DNA of 49,948 nt. It comes from an uncultured Lachnospiraceae bacterium. GTDB lineage: Bacteria > Bacillota > Clostridia > Lachnospirales > Lachnospiraceae. The position numbers were made by a program, and so were the translations under genes. The notes beneath the pieces are model-generated. The model was given only the letters and a program-made list of their open reading frames with translations. It was not told the DNA's origin and ran no database searches. Numbering within the stretch: position 1 is the first letter of the stretch; every line of letters begins with the position of its first letter. Location: the NCBI GenBank assembly GCA_910580015.1, contig CAJTVT010000019.1:1-49948 (forward strand). Direction: 5' to 3'. Positions 23,554 to 31,624 of the stretch are shown one piece after another.

Positions 23554-23952
23554 ATGAAATTTTCTACCAGACTGGAAAATCTTTTGGAAGAACGAAATCT
23601 CACCCAAAAATTCTTATCTTCAGAACTGAATATTGCTCCCTCCACACTAAACGGCTACTTGCGCCGCAACCGGGAACCAGATTTTGAAACTCTGATTAAA
23701 TTAGCAGAATTCTTCAGTGTTTCTATTGATTATCTGTTAGGTGTTACAGATATCCGAAGCCCTTATATTCTCAAAGGATGTTATGACGACAATGAGGGGG
23801 ATCTACTTGAAATTTATCGCTCCCTGGGGCCCCAGGAGCAAAATTATCTGCTGCAACAGGCTCATATTTATTACCAGCAGGATCTTGATACACCTTCATC
23901 CAGGCACAAAGCGATTCGATCCGCATCCACACATTTTTCTTCTCAATCATAG
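23554..23952 (+). CDS. XRE-family regulator, paralogue 1
   Basis: 132 residues from the ATG at 23554 (GAGGAA upstream). A Cro/C1-type helix-turn-helix occupies about 5-65: RLENLLEERNLTQKFLS, IAPSTLNGYLRRNREPDF, FFSVSIDYLLGVTD. A short C-terminal helical part (LLEIYRSLGPQEQNYLLQQA) may dimerise. It is closely related to the gene 157 nt downstream. No phage genes or toxin lie next to it; the regulated target is unknown. Confidence 0.85.
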   Translation: MKFSTRLENLLEERNLTQKFLSSELNIAPSTLNGYLRRNREPDFETLIKLAEFFSVSIDYLLGVTDIRSPYILKGCYDDNEGDLLEIYRSLGPQEQNYLLQQAHIYYQQDLDTPSSRHKAIRSASTHFSSQS

Positions 23953-24108
23953 GGGAATTTACTTGCTTGGACCTTGATTCTGTGTATGACAAAATATAAA
24001 ACTCAATAAGCGTATTGTCGCTCTCGATACGCGTAATTTTAATTTGGGAGGATGTAATTCTATTAGAATAAACTATATTGCGATTCTATTTTTAGGGGAG
24101 GTATCTGT

Positions 24109-24459
24109 ATGGATTTCAGTGTCCGTCTTGAAAATCTCGTCGAAGAAAAGAACATCACGCAAAAGCAGCTATCTATTGAACTCCATATTGCGCCTACCAC
24201 ATTAAATGGATATATCAATAACTATCGGGAACCGGATTTTCATACTCTCGTCCGCCTGGCACGCTATTTCGATGTGTCTACCGATTATCTGCTTGGGCTC
24301 AGTGATGAGAAAAAGCCTGCACCTTCCAGCTTAAATGCCACTGAGGGTACTTTGATCAATATCTACCGTTCTCTGATTCCAGAGCGACAAGAACTGCTCA
24401 TGGAACAAGCAAAATTTTATCAGGGGCTTTCTAAGAAACAACCAACGGGTGGGAGATAA
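24109..24459 (+). CDS. XRE-family regulator, paralogue 2
   Basis: 116 residues; GGGGAGG 8 nt before the ATG. Same layout as paralogue 1: RLENLVEEKNITQKQLS, IAPTTLNGYINNYREPDF, YFDVSTDYLLGLSD, then INIYRSLIPERQELLMEQA. The two proteins share about two thirds of the DNA-binding residues, pointing to a tandem duplication. In the gap a GCGTAT/ATACGC hairpin (24010-24032) is visible, so the two may be separately transcribed. Confidence 0.85.
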   Translation: MDFSVRLENLVEEKNITQKQLSIELHIAPTTLNGYINNYREPDFHTLVRLARYFDVSTDYLLGLSDEKKPAPSSLNATEGTLINIYRSLIPERQELLMEQAKFYQGLSKKQPTGGR

Positions 24460-24547
24460 GATAAGATAAGGTAAGAATATTAATGATATCACACTGCTTC
24501 GCAAATAAACTCTGCTTTTTTGAGATAAACTGCAGGCAGTGAATTTT

Positions 24548-24592
24548 GTATGTACTATTTTATGGGCATAAACAACACAAAATAGTACATAC
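24548..24592. terminator. Hairpin between XRE and greA (convergent)
   Basis: GTATGTACTATTTT (24548-24561) and AAAATAGTACATAC (24579-24592): perfect 14-bp stem, 17-nt loop, between two convergent genes. Likely shared by both. Confidence 0.75.
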
Positions 24593-24605
24593 TTGCTTGA
24601 TGGAA

Positions 24606-25109
24606 TCAGAATCCTCGAATTGCATCACTCTCGTCTTCTGAAGTATTTTCAATTTTACGAATCACAAGATAGTAACTATAGTTTTCATTGACCTTCACCG
24701 GAACACGCTCTCCTTCTTTGCGTCCTAGAATTGCTTTCCCAATGGGAGACTCCGTACTGATTAAGTTCTTCATGGAATTTCCCCGAATGGAAGTCACCAG
24801 ACGGAATACCTGCTCCTCATCATCCTCCTCAAAATAGACGGTAACTGTATTGTTAATTCCCACTTCATCCTCTTTTGAAGTATCTGATACAATGCGGGCT
24901 GTTTTCAGCATCCGCTCCAGATAACGGATCCGACTCTCATTTTTATTCTTATCTTTTTTGGCTGCGTGATACTCAAAGTTCTCACTTAAATCTCCATGAG
25001 CCCTTGCCTCCTTCACTGCTTCAATAGCCTCCTTGCGCACCACAAGCTTCCGGTATTCAATCTCTTCTTCTATTTTCTTCACATCGCTTTTTGTCAATTG
25101 TTCACTCAC
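24606..25109 (-). CDS. greA: Transcription elongation factor GreA
   Basis: Rescues backtracked RNA polymerase by stimulating transcript cleavage. 167 residues. N-terminal coiled coil (about 5-80) carries the tip acidic pair in ARAHGDLSENFEYHAA (D and E act in the catalytic site). The C-terminal FKBP-like domain (about 85-155) includes STESPIGKAILGRKEGERV. The start is GTG at 25109 with GAGAGGA upstream; no ATG fits. It lies 41 nt after the kinase gene on the same strand and may share its transcript. Confidence 0.95.
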   Translation of the reverse strand: MSEQLTKSDVKKIEEEIEYRKLVVRKEAIEAVKEARAHGDLSENFEYHAAKKDKNKNESRIRYLERMLKTARIVSDTSKEDEVGINNTVTVYFEEDDEEQVFRLVTSIRGNSMKNLISTESPIGKAILGRKEGERVPVKVNENYSYYLVIRKIENTSEDESDAIRGF

Positions 25110-25150
25110 TTACTTGTCCTCTCTTTGCTTTTTAAATTTCATAAAACATT

Positions 25151-26518
25151 TTAACACAGAGGAAACTCCAATGTCACCACAAACTGTTCTTCATCCTGAG
25201 TCTGAAAAAAAGCTCCCTCTTGTATTTCCACCATCCTGCGGACACTCCGAAGTCCAATCTCATTGCTTTCCACAGTGTGTGTTTGTTTCGCTTTCTGATT
25301 TTCAAATACAAAGCGAACCCTTCCCTTGTCCACTGACACACACCAATTCACTGGAGCTTTTGGATTGGCATATTTTAATATATTGGTAAACAAATTGCTG
25401 AAAATCCGACGAAACAGAACCAAATTCCCACGAATTTTACCTTCCTCTGCCTGAATTTCCAATGTCACGGAAAACTTTTTGATCTCCAAAAATTCCCGAT
25501 TCTGTTCCAATTCTTCCAAAAGTTCTCCCAGATAGATTTCTGTTAGCTTTGTCTCTTCCTCCTGACCATATACAAGAGCATACTCAAACATTTTATCGGA
25601 GAGAATACGAATTTCCTCCACTTTCCCCACACAGCGGGCAAGATAATCCTTCTGTTTTTCCTGAGAACAGCGGGTTTGTCCCATAATTTCCAAATAGCCA
25701 TACAGAGTCGTCAAAGGAGTTCGCAGATCATGAGATATGGAACGGATCAATTCCTGGTTCGCTTTCTTTCCTTCCAATTCCTTACGGATATTCTCATCAA
25801 AGGCTATCCGCATTTCATCCAAATTCTTTGCGAGAATCCCCAACTCATCTCTGCCCTTGACGGCAATGGGATGCTCCAGATCTCCTTCCGCCATTACAAG
25901 AATATCATCTTTAATTTTGATCACATACCGCATTCTATTCCAAATATAAACGGGCACAGGCAAAAGCATGAGCATACTGATAAATAAGACCGTAAAAAAA
26001 TAAGGGACTGTCATTTTCGCCAGATGCATAGAATAGACAAACACTTGCTCCGTCGTATCTTTAAATTCAATATCTTTCATTATATCAGGTCCATAGTAAC
26101 CACCATGATACCAAAAACTGGAGAAACCAATATCATCAAAATAATCTGGCTGAAAAATGTAAAACTGAAATGAGCCTGTATCGCCTTCGTAAAACGAGAA
26201 ATAAGTATATCCGTCGTCGTACTTTTCCAATTCCAACTGTGTTATCAACTCTTCTTTACTTACTTCATAAAATGAGATATCCTTAGCCTTCTCTTGTATC
26301 TCCTCCAAAATTTTTTCTGGCTTAAAGGAAAACATCATATTCCATTTCACCATTTGAAAATAAAACCAGGTCTCATACTGCATCAAAAATTGAAAACAAA
26401 CGATACTCAGCATGGCGCAAACTGCAAGTAACAGTAACATTCTCACTGATATCTTGGTAAAATACCCTGGTAAGTCCCTTTGATTATGCTTTTGAAACCA
26501 TTTTCTGCTTCTACTCAC
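25151..26518 (-). CDS. Sensor histidine kinase with degenerate ATP-lid region
   Basis: 455 residues from the GTG at 26518, which overlaps the regulator stop (GTGAGTAG) and has AAAGGGG 7 nt upstream; an ATG at 26542 has no ribosome site. Helix near 22-45, an outer domain rich in Tyr/Phe/Asp to about 170, second helix near 175-200, HAMP to about 250, HisKA with SISHDLRTPLTTL (His about 265). The HATPase N box is FTNILKYANPKA, but the usual DxGxG is replaced by FENQKAKQ and GLGLS by IGLRSVRRM. Such lids occur in a clostridial kinase subgroup; activity is probable but not certain. Confidence 0.87.
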   Translation of the reverse strand: MSRSRKWFQKHNQRDLPGYFTKISVRMLLLLAVCAMLSIVCFQFLMQYETWFYFQMVKWNMMFSFKPEKILEEIQEKAKDISFYEVSKEELITQLELEKYDDGYTYFSFYEGDTGSFQFYIFQPDYFDDIGFSSFWYHGGYYGPDIMKDIEFKDTTEQVFVYSMHLAKMTVPYFFTVLFISMLMLLPVPVYIWNRMRYVIKIKDDILVMAEGDLEHPIAVKGRDELGILAKNLDEMRIAFDENIRKELEGKKANQELIRSISHDLRTPLTTLYGYLEIMGQTRCSQEKQKDYLARCVGKVEEIRILSDKMFEYALVYGQEEETKLTEIYLGELLEELEQNREFLEIKKFSVTLEIQAEEGKIRGNLVLFRRIFSNLFTNILKYANPKAPVNWCVSVDKGRVRFVFENQKAKQTHTVESNEIGLRSVRRMVEIQEGAFFQTQDEEQFVVTLEFPLC

Positions 26519-27251
26519 AGCGATACCCCTTTCCCCAGACATTTTTAATCAGCTTTGGATTCTTTGGATCTTCCTCAATCTTTTTGCGCAGATTTCGAAT
26601 ATGCACCATCACTGTGTTGGCAGCGCCATAATAATAAGGCTCCTGCCAGACGCTTTCATATAGATGCTGCGCTGAAAAAATCTGCCCTCGATTTTTGCCA
26701 AGAAGACAAAGAATGGCAAATTCCAAATCCGTCAAATCCAGCTCCACCCCATTCTGTAGCACCCGCTCCTGATGTTCCTGGATTTCAATACCTGAAAAAG
26801 CAATCACAGACTGGGCCTTTTGTTCCTTTTCCATGTTGTCCAATTCCTGCTGTCCTTGCTCTTTTCCTTGATAAACCTGATACCTACGCATCAACGCCTT
26901 TACTCTGCTTAACAATTCCTGATAGGAAAAAGGCTTTGGCAGATAGTCATCTCCTCCACTGGAAAACCCTAAGGTTTTGTCTTCCACCTGGGAACGTGCG
27001 CTCAAAAAAAGCACTGGTGCATTGCTGATTTTGCGAATTTCCATACAAGTCTGATAACCGCCTAAATTCGGCATCATTACATCTAAAATAATTAAGTCAA
27101 AGCTGCCTTGCGAAAGCTTGTCCAACGCCTGAAGCCCGTCCGCAGCCTCCTCCACTTCATACCCTTCTCCAGACAGCAGAATATTCACAACTTCGCGGAT
27201 CTCAGGATTATCATCTACCATCAGGATACGGGACGTTTCTGTTTCATTCAT
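26511..27251 (-). CDS. OmpR-family response regulator
   Basis: 246 residues. Receiver with D13/D14, phosphoacceptor D57 in IILDVMMPN, and Lys in LPKPFS. A Gln/Glu-rich linker (about 125-150, unusually long) leads to a winged helix (about 152-246; LDLTDLEFAILCLL, VMVHIRNLRKKIEE, WGKGYRCE). AGGAGGG lies 8 nt before the ATG. Its kinase overlaps downstream. Direct 10-bp repeats at 27301-27320 in the divergent promoter region are a likely binding site, so it may control the YfhO cassette. Confidence 0.92.
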   Translation of the reverse strand: MNETETSRILMVDDNPEIREVVNILLSGEGYEVEEAADGLQALDKLSQGSFDLIILDVMMPNLGGYQTCMEIRKISNAPVLFLSARSQVEDKTLGFSSGGDDYLPKPFSYQELLSRVKALMRRYQVYQGKEQGQQELDNMEKEQKAQSVIAFSGIEIQEHQERVLQNGVELDLTDLEFAILCLLGKNRGQIFSAQHLYESVWQEPYYYGAANTVMVHIRNLRKKIEEDPKNPKLIKNVWGKGYRCE

Positions 27252-27300
27252 GTTCTTACCCTCCTATATGGATTGTACCACACCTTTGCTTTTAAAAAGA

Positions 27301-27320
27301 AATTCTTAAGAATTCTTCAG
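27301..27320. promoter_or_regulatory. Tandem 10-bp repeats, likely response-regulator site
   Basis: AATTCTTAAG followed at once by AATTCTTCAG, two half-sites one helical turn apart with a single mismatch. A related AAGATTTTTC follows at 27341. OmpR-type regulators bind such direct repeats. It sits between the regulator gene and the divergent YfhO-type gene. Confidence 0.5.
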
Positions 27321-27435
27321 ATTTTCTTTGGTGGTTTTTTAAGATTTTTCTCTTATACTCTTTCCTGTAGTGAAAAACGTGTTTTACTCGTTTTTATTTT
27401 ATAGGATTCGTATTACACTAGAAAGGGACTTTGAC

Positions 27436-30069
27436 ATGAAATCTTACGCAAACTTTAAAAACGACAACTCTAACACCAGAGCTATTCTGGCAAATCTGGG
27501 CTTTCCCATGCTCTTGCTTCTTCTTGTATTGTTCTGCCTTTGCCTTAGCGTTCCAAAAGGCTCCTTCTTTGGTTCTGAAGGAGACTGGCTTTGCCAACAC
27601 GTACCTGTAGCAGAGCAATATCGACAAGCATTTTATGAAACTGGGAAACTGTTTCCGGACTATCTTCCTCTGGGCGGTGGGAGCAACAGTTACGATTTTT
27701 CCTATTATGGATTTCTCCGACCAGATGTACTGATCTCCTATCTACTACCTGACATCCCAATGGCATACATCATTTCCTGTTATGCCATCCTGGAGCTGGT
27801 CGCTGGCACCATGCTCTGTTATTTCTGGCTGAAACGACATGTCTGTTTTCCATTGATAGCATTTTTAGGAGCTACGCTTTACTCCTGCGCCTCCTGTTTC
27901 TACCATGCACACCGCCAGATCATGTTTGTAAACTACATGCCTTTTTTGATCCTTGCTCTCTGGGGGATCGAATCATTGATAAAAACAGGAAAAATTCGAC
28001 TGTTGACCATATCGTTGTTTTTGGTATATATGCATAGTTTTTATTTTGCTCCTGCGGTTCTGATCGTGTGTGGTATATATTTTGTATCACTGCTGGCAAA
28101 CCAGACCAGAGATTCCGCTGCTCGCTGGCCAAATGTTGGTAGATTCGCAATGTCTATCGGATTATCGATCGGCATGGCGGCAATCCTCTTGCTTCCAACG
28201 GGGCTCGATCTCTTGTCCACCACCAAGGATGCTGGAACTCCGCCCACTTTGCAGAAAATATTTTCGTTTTCCCCAGGTTTTAACGGCCTTTTGTATCAAA
28301 CCTATAGCTGTGGACTCACCATTCTCTGCCTGTATACGTTGTTGTTAAGCATCCGCCGGAAAAGTACACGGATCTTAAGTATCTTTCTTTTCCTTTGCTT
28401 AACCATAAATACATTTCCGTACCTGCTGAGTGGTCTTTTATATGTACGCTACAAAGTATTAATCCCACTGGTTCCGCTGCTACTTTTGCTCTGTGTCAAG
28501 ACACTGGAATCACTGTTTATGGGTAGGGAAAAACACAGTCTGCTTCTCGGCGCTGCCTGCCTGATACCAGCCGCTTTTTCTAGCTATTCCCAGGGCATTT
28601 TGATCGACTGTCTTTGGATGCTGGTTTCTTTCCTGCTGATAGCCTTTTTAAAGCGTTACCTCCTTCGCATTCATCCAGTTCACTCTAAGCAGGAACAGAC
28701 GCCATCGCTTCAAAAAGCGCTTCCTCTTTGCCTGATTTTATGCGTGCCTGCTGTCTGTCTTTCTGTGTGCATGGGCCAGAAAGAGGAATATATTTCTGTG
28801 TCAGACAGTCGCCAGGACTCTTTTCAACAGGAAGATTTATCTGGAATCGACTTAGACCAGAATTACCGCTTTGAATGTTTGATTGAGCCTTATGCCAATA
28901 CAAATACACAGCCTCTACCGAGAATTGGGCGGACTTCCATGTACTCCTCCGTCACAGACTGCCATTATGCCAACTTTTATTATAACACCATGAAAAATCC
29001 TATTCGAGTTCGAAATCGGGTAGCGCTATTGACCGACGGCAATCCCTTTTTTTCCTATCTAATGGGAATCCGTTACATATCAGCAAACCTTGACTGTCTG
29101 CCCCTGGGCTACATCCCCTTACAGGAACAGAAAGACTCGACTGTGTTGGCGGAAAACACCAACGTTCTGCCCATCACTTACACCAGCACTTCCCAGATGA
29201 GCCAGAATGAATTTGAAAAGCTATCCTTCCCCTATACGCTGGAGGCCCTTACACGTTATACCATTGTCGAAGATCTGGAAGATCGTAATGCAATCACGGC
29301 ACAAGCCTTTTTGAAAACCTCCCAGATCACCCCAGTTTCAGACCAAGAGTTTCATCTGGAAACATCTGTGAACCGCAATATCAACCCTGAAAAAGAGGTA
29401 CAACTTACCATACCAGTACCTAAAACTATCAAATCCCGACTGCTGATTTTGTCGGCAGATGTCGTTTCCCCCAATCAAAAGGAAGTGACAATTGATATGA
29501 ACCAGATCCGTAACAAGCTCTCTGGGAAAAATGCATCTTATCCCAACCACAATGATACCTTTACTTGGATTTTATCCTCCAATGATATCATTGAAACATT
29601 AGAGATCACCCTGTCTGCTGGGGATTATCACCTATCCAACTGGCAGATTTGGAGTATGGAGACGAAAGACTGGGGCAACGATTCGGCGATCCCCCTTGAA
29701 AGAAGCGAAAACAATCAGGCATCTTCCAAAGGTCTTGTCTCTGATCACCCCCTGCATTCCCAAGGCTCACTTCTGGTCCATGGGCGGGCAGCCTTAGATG
29801 AATCTGGTTCCCTGGTTACCAGTCTGCCATACCGACAAGGGTACAAAGCTTATGTCAATGGGGAGGAAACCGATGTTTCAACCGTAAATCAGACGTTTGT
29901 CGGCATTCCATTGGAAGCGGGAGAATATGAAATATCTATTTTTTACACTCCTCCTGGCAAAATCATTTCCATTTGGATCAGTCTGGCATCCTTGCTTTTC
30001 TTCCTTATTTGGGAACTGCTTCACCTTCCAAAATTACGAAAGCACACGGATAGCCACACTACCACCTAA
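27436..30069 (+). CDS. yfhO: YfhO-family membrane glycosyltransferase (GT-C)
   Basis: 877 residues from the ATG at 27436 (GAAAGGG upstream). About a dozen membrane helices fill residues 15-465. The first outer loop has the family motif SEGDWLCQHVPVAEQYRQAF followed by LGGGSNSYDFSYYGFL, thought to hold the catalytic acids. A long outer domain (about 470-840, beta-rich) and one last helix (IISIWISLASLLFFLIWELL) follow. In Bacillus subtilis YfhO adds GlcNAc from a lipid carrier to lipoteichoic acid, with CsbB and GtcA. The same two partner types are encoded next, so polymer glycosylation outside the cell is likely; the polymer and sugar are unknown. Confidence 0.85.
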   Translation: MKSYANFKNDNSNTRAILANLGFPMLLLLLVLFCLCLSVPKGSFFGSEGDWLCQHVPVAEQYRQAFYETGKLFPDYLPLGGGSNSYDFSYYGFLRPDVLISYLLPDIPMAYIISCYAILELVAGTMLCYFWLKRHVCFPLIAFLGATLYSCASCFYHAHRQIMFVNYMPFLILALWGIESLIKTGKIRLLTISLFLVYMHSFYFAPAVLIVCGIYFVSLLANQTRDSAARWPNVGRFAMSIGLSIGMAAILLLPTGLDLLSTTKDAGTPPTLQKIFSFSPGFNGLLYQTYSCGLTILCLYTLLLSIRRKSTRILSIFLFLCLTINTFPYLLSGLLYVRYKVLIPLVPLLLLLCVKTLESLFMGREKHSLLLGAACLIPAAFSSYSQGILIDCLWMLVSFLLIAFLKRYLLRIHPVHSKQEQTPSLQKALPLCLILCVPAVCLSVCMGQKEEYISVSDSRQDSFQQEDLSGIDLDQNYRFECLIEPYANTNTQPLPRIGRTSMYSSVTDCHYANFYYNTMKNPIRVRNRVALLTDGNPFFSYLMGIRYISANLDCLPLGYIPLQEQKDSTVLAENTNVLPITYTSTSQMSQNEFEKLSFPYTLEALTRYTIVEDLEDRNAITAQAFLKTSQITPVSDQEFHLETSVNRNINPEKEVQLTIPVPKTIKSRLLILSADVVSPNQKEVTIDMNQIRNKLSGKNASYPNHNDTFTWILSSNDIIETLEITLSAGDYHLSNWQIWSMETKDWGNDSAIPLERSENNQASSKGLVSDHPLHSQGSLLVHGRAALDESGSLVTSLPYRQGYKAYVNGEETDVSTVNQTFVGIPLEAGEYEISIFYTPPGKIISIWISLASLLFFLIWELLHLPKLRKHTDSHTTT

Positions 30070-30145
30070 GGGATTCTCCAATAACAAAAAGGGAGAGACA
30101 ACACCAAAAATATTCGAAAACAGAGATAGAAAAGAGGTCATGAAA

Positions 30146-30604
30146 ATGCAAAATAATCAAAAATTTTCCAAAAACAGCCTTGTGGAATTGCTTCGCTATC
30201 TGTTATGTGGCGGCGCAACCACCTTGGTCAACTATTTGGTATATTTGACACTGCTTCATTCCAAAGTGGATTATCTCACTTCCAACACTGCCGCCTGGAT
30301 GACTGCCGTAATCTTTGCCTATGTCACCAACCGGATTTTTGTATTCCATTCCCGGAACCAGATTGGAAGGGAACTACTTTCCTTCGTATCTCTGCGCTTT
30401 TTGACACTGCTTATGGAAAACCTGCTGCTGTTTGGATTAATTGATGGCCTGTCCCTGCAACCAGGAATTTCAAAACTCCTGGTAAGTATTGCGACTGTCC
30501 TTGGAAATTATGCATTCTGTAAATGCAGTATTTTCCAAAATTCACAAAAATCACATACATTTCATCAAACCAACTTCCAGAAAGGAGAAACCATCCATGA
30601 ATAA
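30146..30604 (+). CDS. GtrA-family lipid-linked sugar flippase
   Basis: 152 residues from the ATG at 30146 (AGAGG 8 nt upstream; the ATG at 30140 is too close). Four membrane helices: LRYLLCGGATTLVNYLVYL, TSNTAAWMTAVIFAYVTNR, FVSLRFLTLLMENLLLF and LLVSIATVLGNYAFCK, the GtrA/GtcA layout. Members move undecaprenyl-phosphate sugars across the membrane. Its stop overlaps the start of the next gene by 8 nt. Confidence 0.85.
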   Translation: MQNNQKFSKNSLVELLRYLLCGGATTLVNYLVYLTLLHSKVDYLTSNTAAWMTAVIFAYVTNRIFVFHSRNQIGRELLSFVSLRFLTLLMENLLLFGLIDGLSLQPGISKLLVSIATVLGNYAFCKCSIFQNSQKSHTFHQTNFQKGETIHE

Positions 30605-31523
30605 GATCAGTATTATCGTACCCTGCTACAACGAAGAAGAATCTCTCTCTCAATTTTATTTGGAAACGAAAAAATCAGTCAGTTCTATTTCAGGTGTCAC
30701 TTATGAATTTCTGTTCATTGACGACGGAAGCAAGGATCACACCCTGGACATTCTAAGGTTGATCTGTCATAAAGATCAAAATTGCCGCTATTTCTCCTTC
30801 TCCAGAAATTTTGGAAAAGAAGCTGCCATGTATGCTGGTTTAAAACATGCCAACGGAGACTTTTGTGTTATTATGGATGCAGATTTACAACACCCTCCCA
30901 AACTTCTTTCTGACATGTACGATGCTGTCAGTAAGGAAGGTTATGACTGTTGCGCTGGTAAGCGAATCGGACGTGAGGGAGATGGGGTTGTGCGCAGCTT
31001 CCTTTCCCACGGATTCTATTCTGTGATACAGAAACTTACCCATATGAATATGAGCGATGGCGCCGGAGATTTTCGCATGATGAACCGTACCATGGCAGAT
31101 GCCATTCTACAGATGCAGGAATATAATCGTTACACCAAAGGCATTTTCTCTTTTGTGGGATTTGAGACGAAATGGATTGAATTTGAAAACGTGGAGCGTG
31201 CTGCTGGTCAAACGAAATGGAATTTAAAAAGCTTGTTCGCTTACGCTTTTGATGGTATATTATCTTTCTCCACAGCGCCGTTAAAGCTTCCTGGTATTTT
31301 AGGTGCTCTGCTATTTTTCATTGCTTGTATCTTGGGAATTTGGGGACTCACTGGACCACTTTTCTTCCATCAGACCGCCGACAATGTTGTTTTTGTACTG
31401 GCAGTAGTGATATTGTTGAGTAGCCTTCAGATGATGATGGTATTTATCTTGGGGGAATATCTTTCCAAAGATTATTTAGAAAATAAAAAACGACCAATTT
31501 ATATTATTCGGGAATCCAACTAA
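30597..31523 (+). CDS. Polyisoprenyl-phosphate glycosyltransferase (CsbB/GtrB-like GT2)
   Basis: 308 residues. GT2 catalytic domain: IIVPCYNEEESL, IDDGSKDHTLDI and the metal-binding DAD in VIMDADLQHPP (about 96-98). Two C-terminal helices (about 225-248 and 262-285) anchor it, as in CsbB. It should load a sugar from a nucleotide donor onto undecaprenyl phosphate at the inner face. AAAGGAG precedes the ATG at 30597, which overlaps the GtrA stop. Last gene of the three-gene cassette. Confidence 0.9.
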   Translation: MNKISIIVPCYNEEESLSQFYLETKKSVSSISGVTYEFLFIDDGSKDHTLDILRLICHKDQNCRYFSFSRNFGKEAAMYAGLKHANGDFCVIMDADLQHPPKLLSDMYDAVSKEGYDCCAGKRIGREGDGVVRSFLSHGFYSVIQKLTHMNMSDGAGDFRMMNRTMADAILQMQEYNRYTKGIFSFVGFETKWIEFENVERAAGQTKWNLKSLFAYAFDGILSFSTAPLKLPGILGALLFFIACILGIWGLTGPLFFHQTADNVVFVLAVVILLSSLQMMMVFILGEYLSKDYLENKKRPIYIIRESN

Positions 31524-31557
31524 TGATAAATCCAGTGTATCGGATTATGATCAAATC

Positions 31558-31603
31558 AAGAAAGAGCATAAAGAATCCTGAATGATTCTCTATGCTCTTT
31601 CTT
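31558..31603. terminator. Long terminator after the glycosylation cassette
   Basis: AAGAAAGAGCATA (31558-31570) pairs with TATGCTCTTTCTT (31591-31603); GAATC/GATTC extends the stem inside. It lies between convergent genes and can serve both directions. Confidence 0.85.
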
Positions 31604-31624
31604 AGAATTATGTGAATGTATCAC

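Noticed and set aside
23554..24459. Prophage immunity region suggested by two XRE regulators
   Set aside because: No integrase, structural or lysis genes; neighbours are housekeeping.
24460..24480. Short GATAA-type repeats after the second XRE gene
   Set aside because: Too short and imperfect to be meaningful; likely slippage sequence.
24606..27251. greA as a functional part of the two-component operon
   Set aside because: The short gap allows read-through, but GreA is a general factor; no evidence of a functional link.
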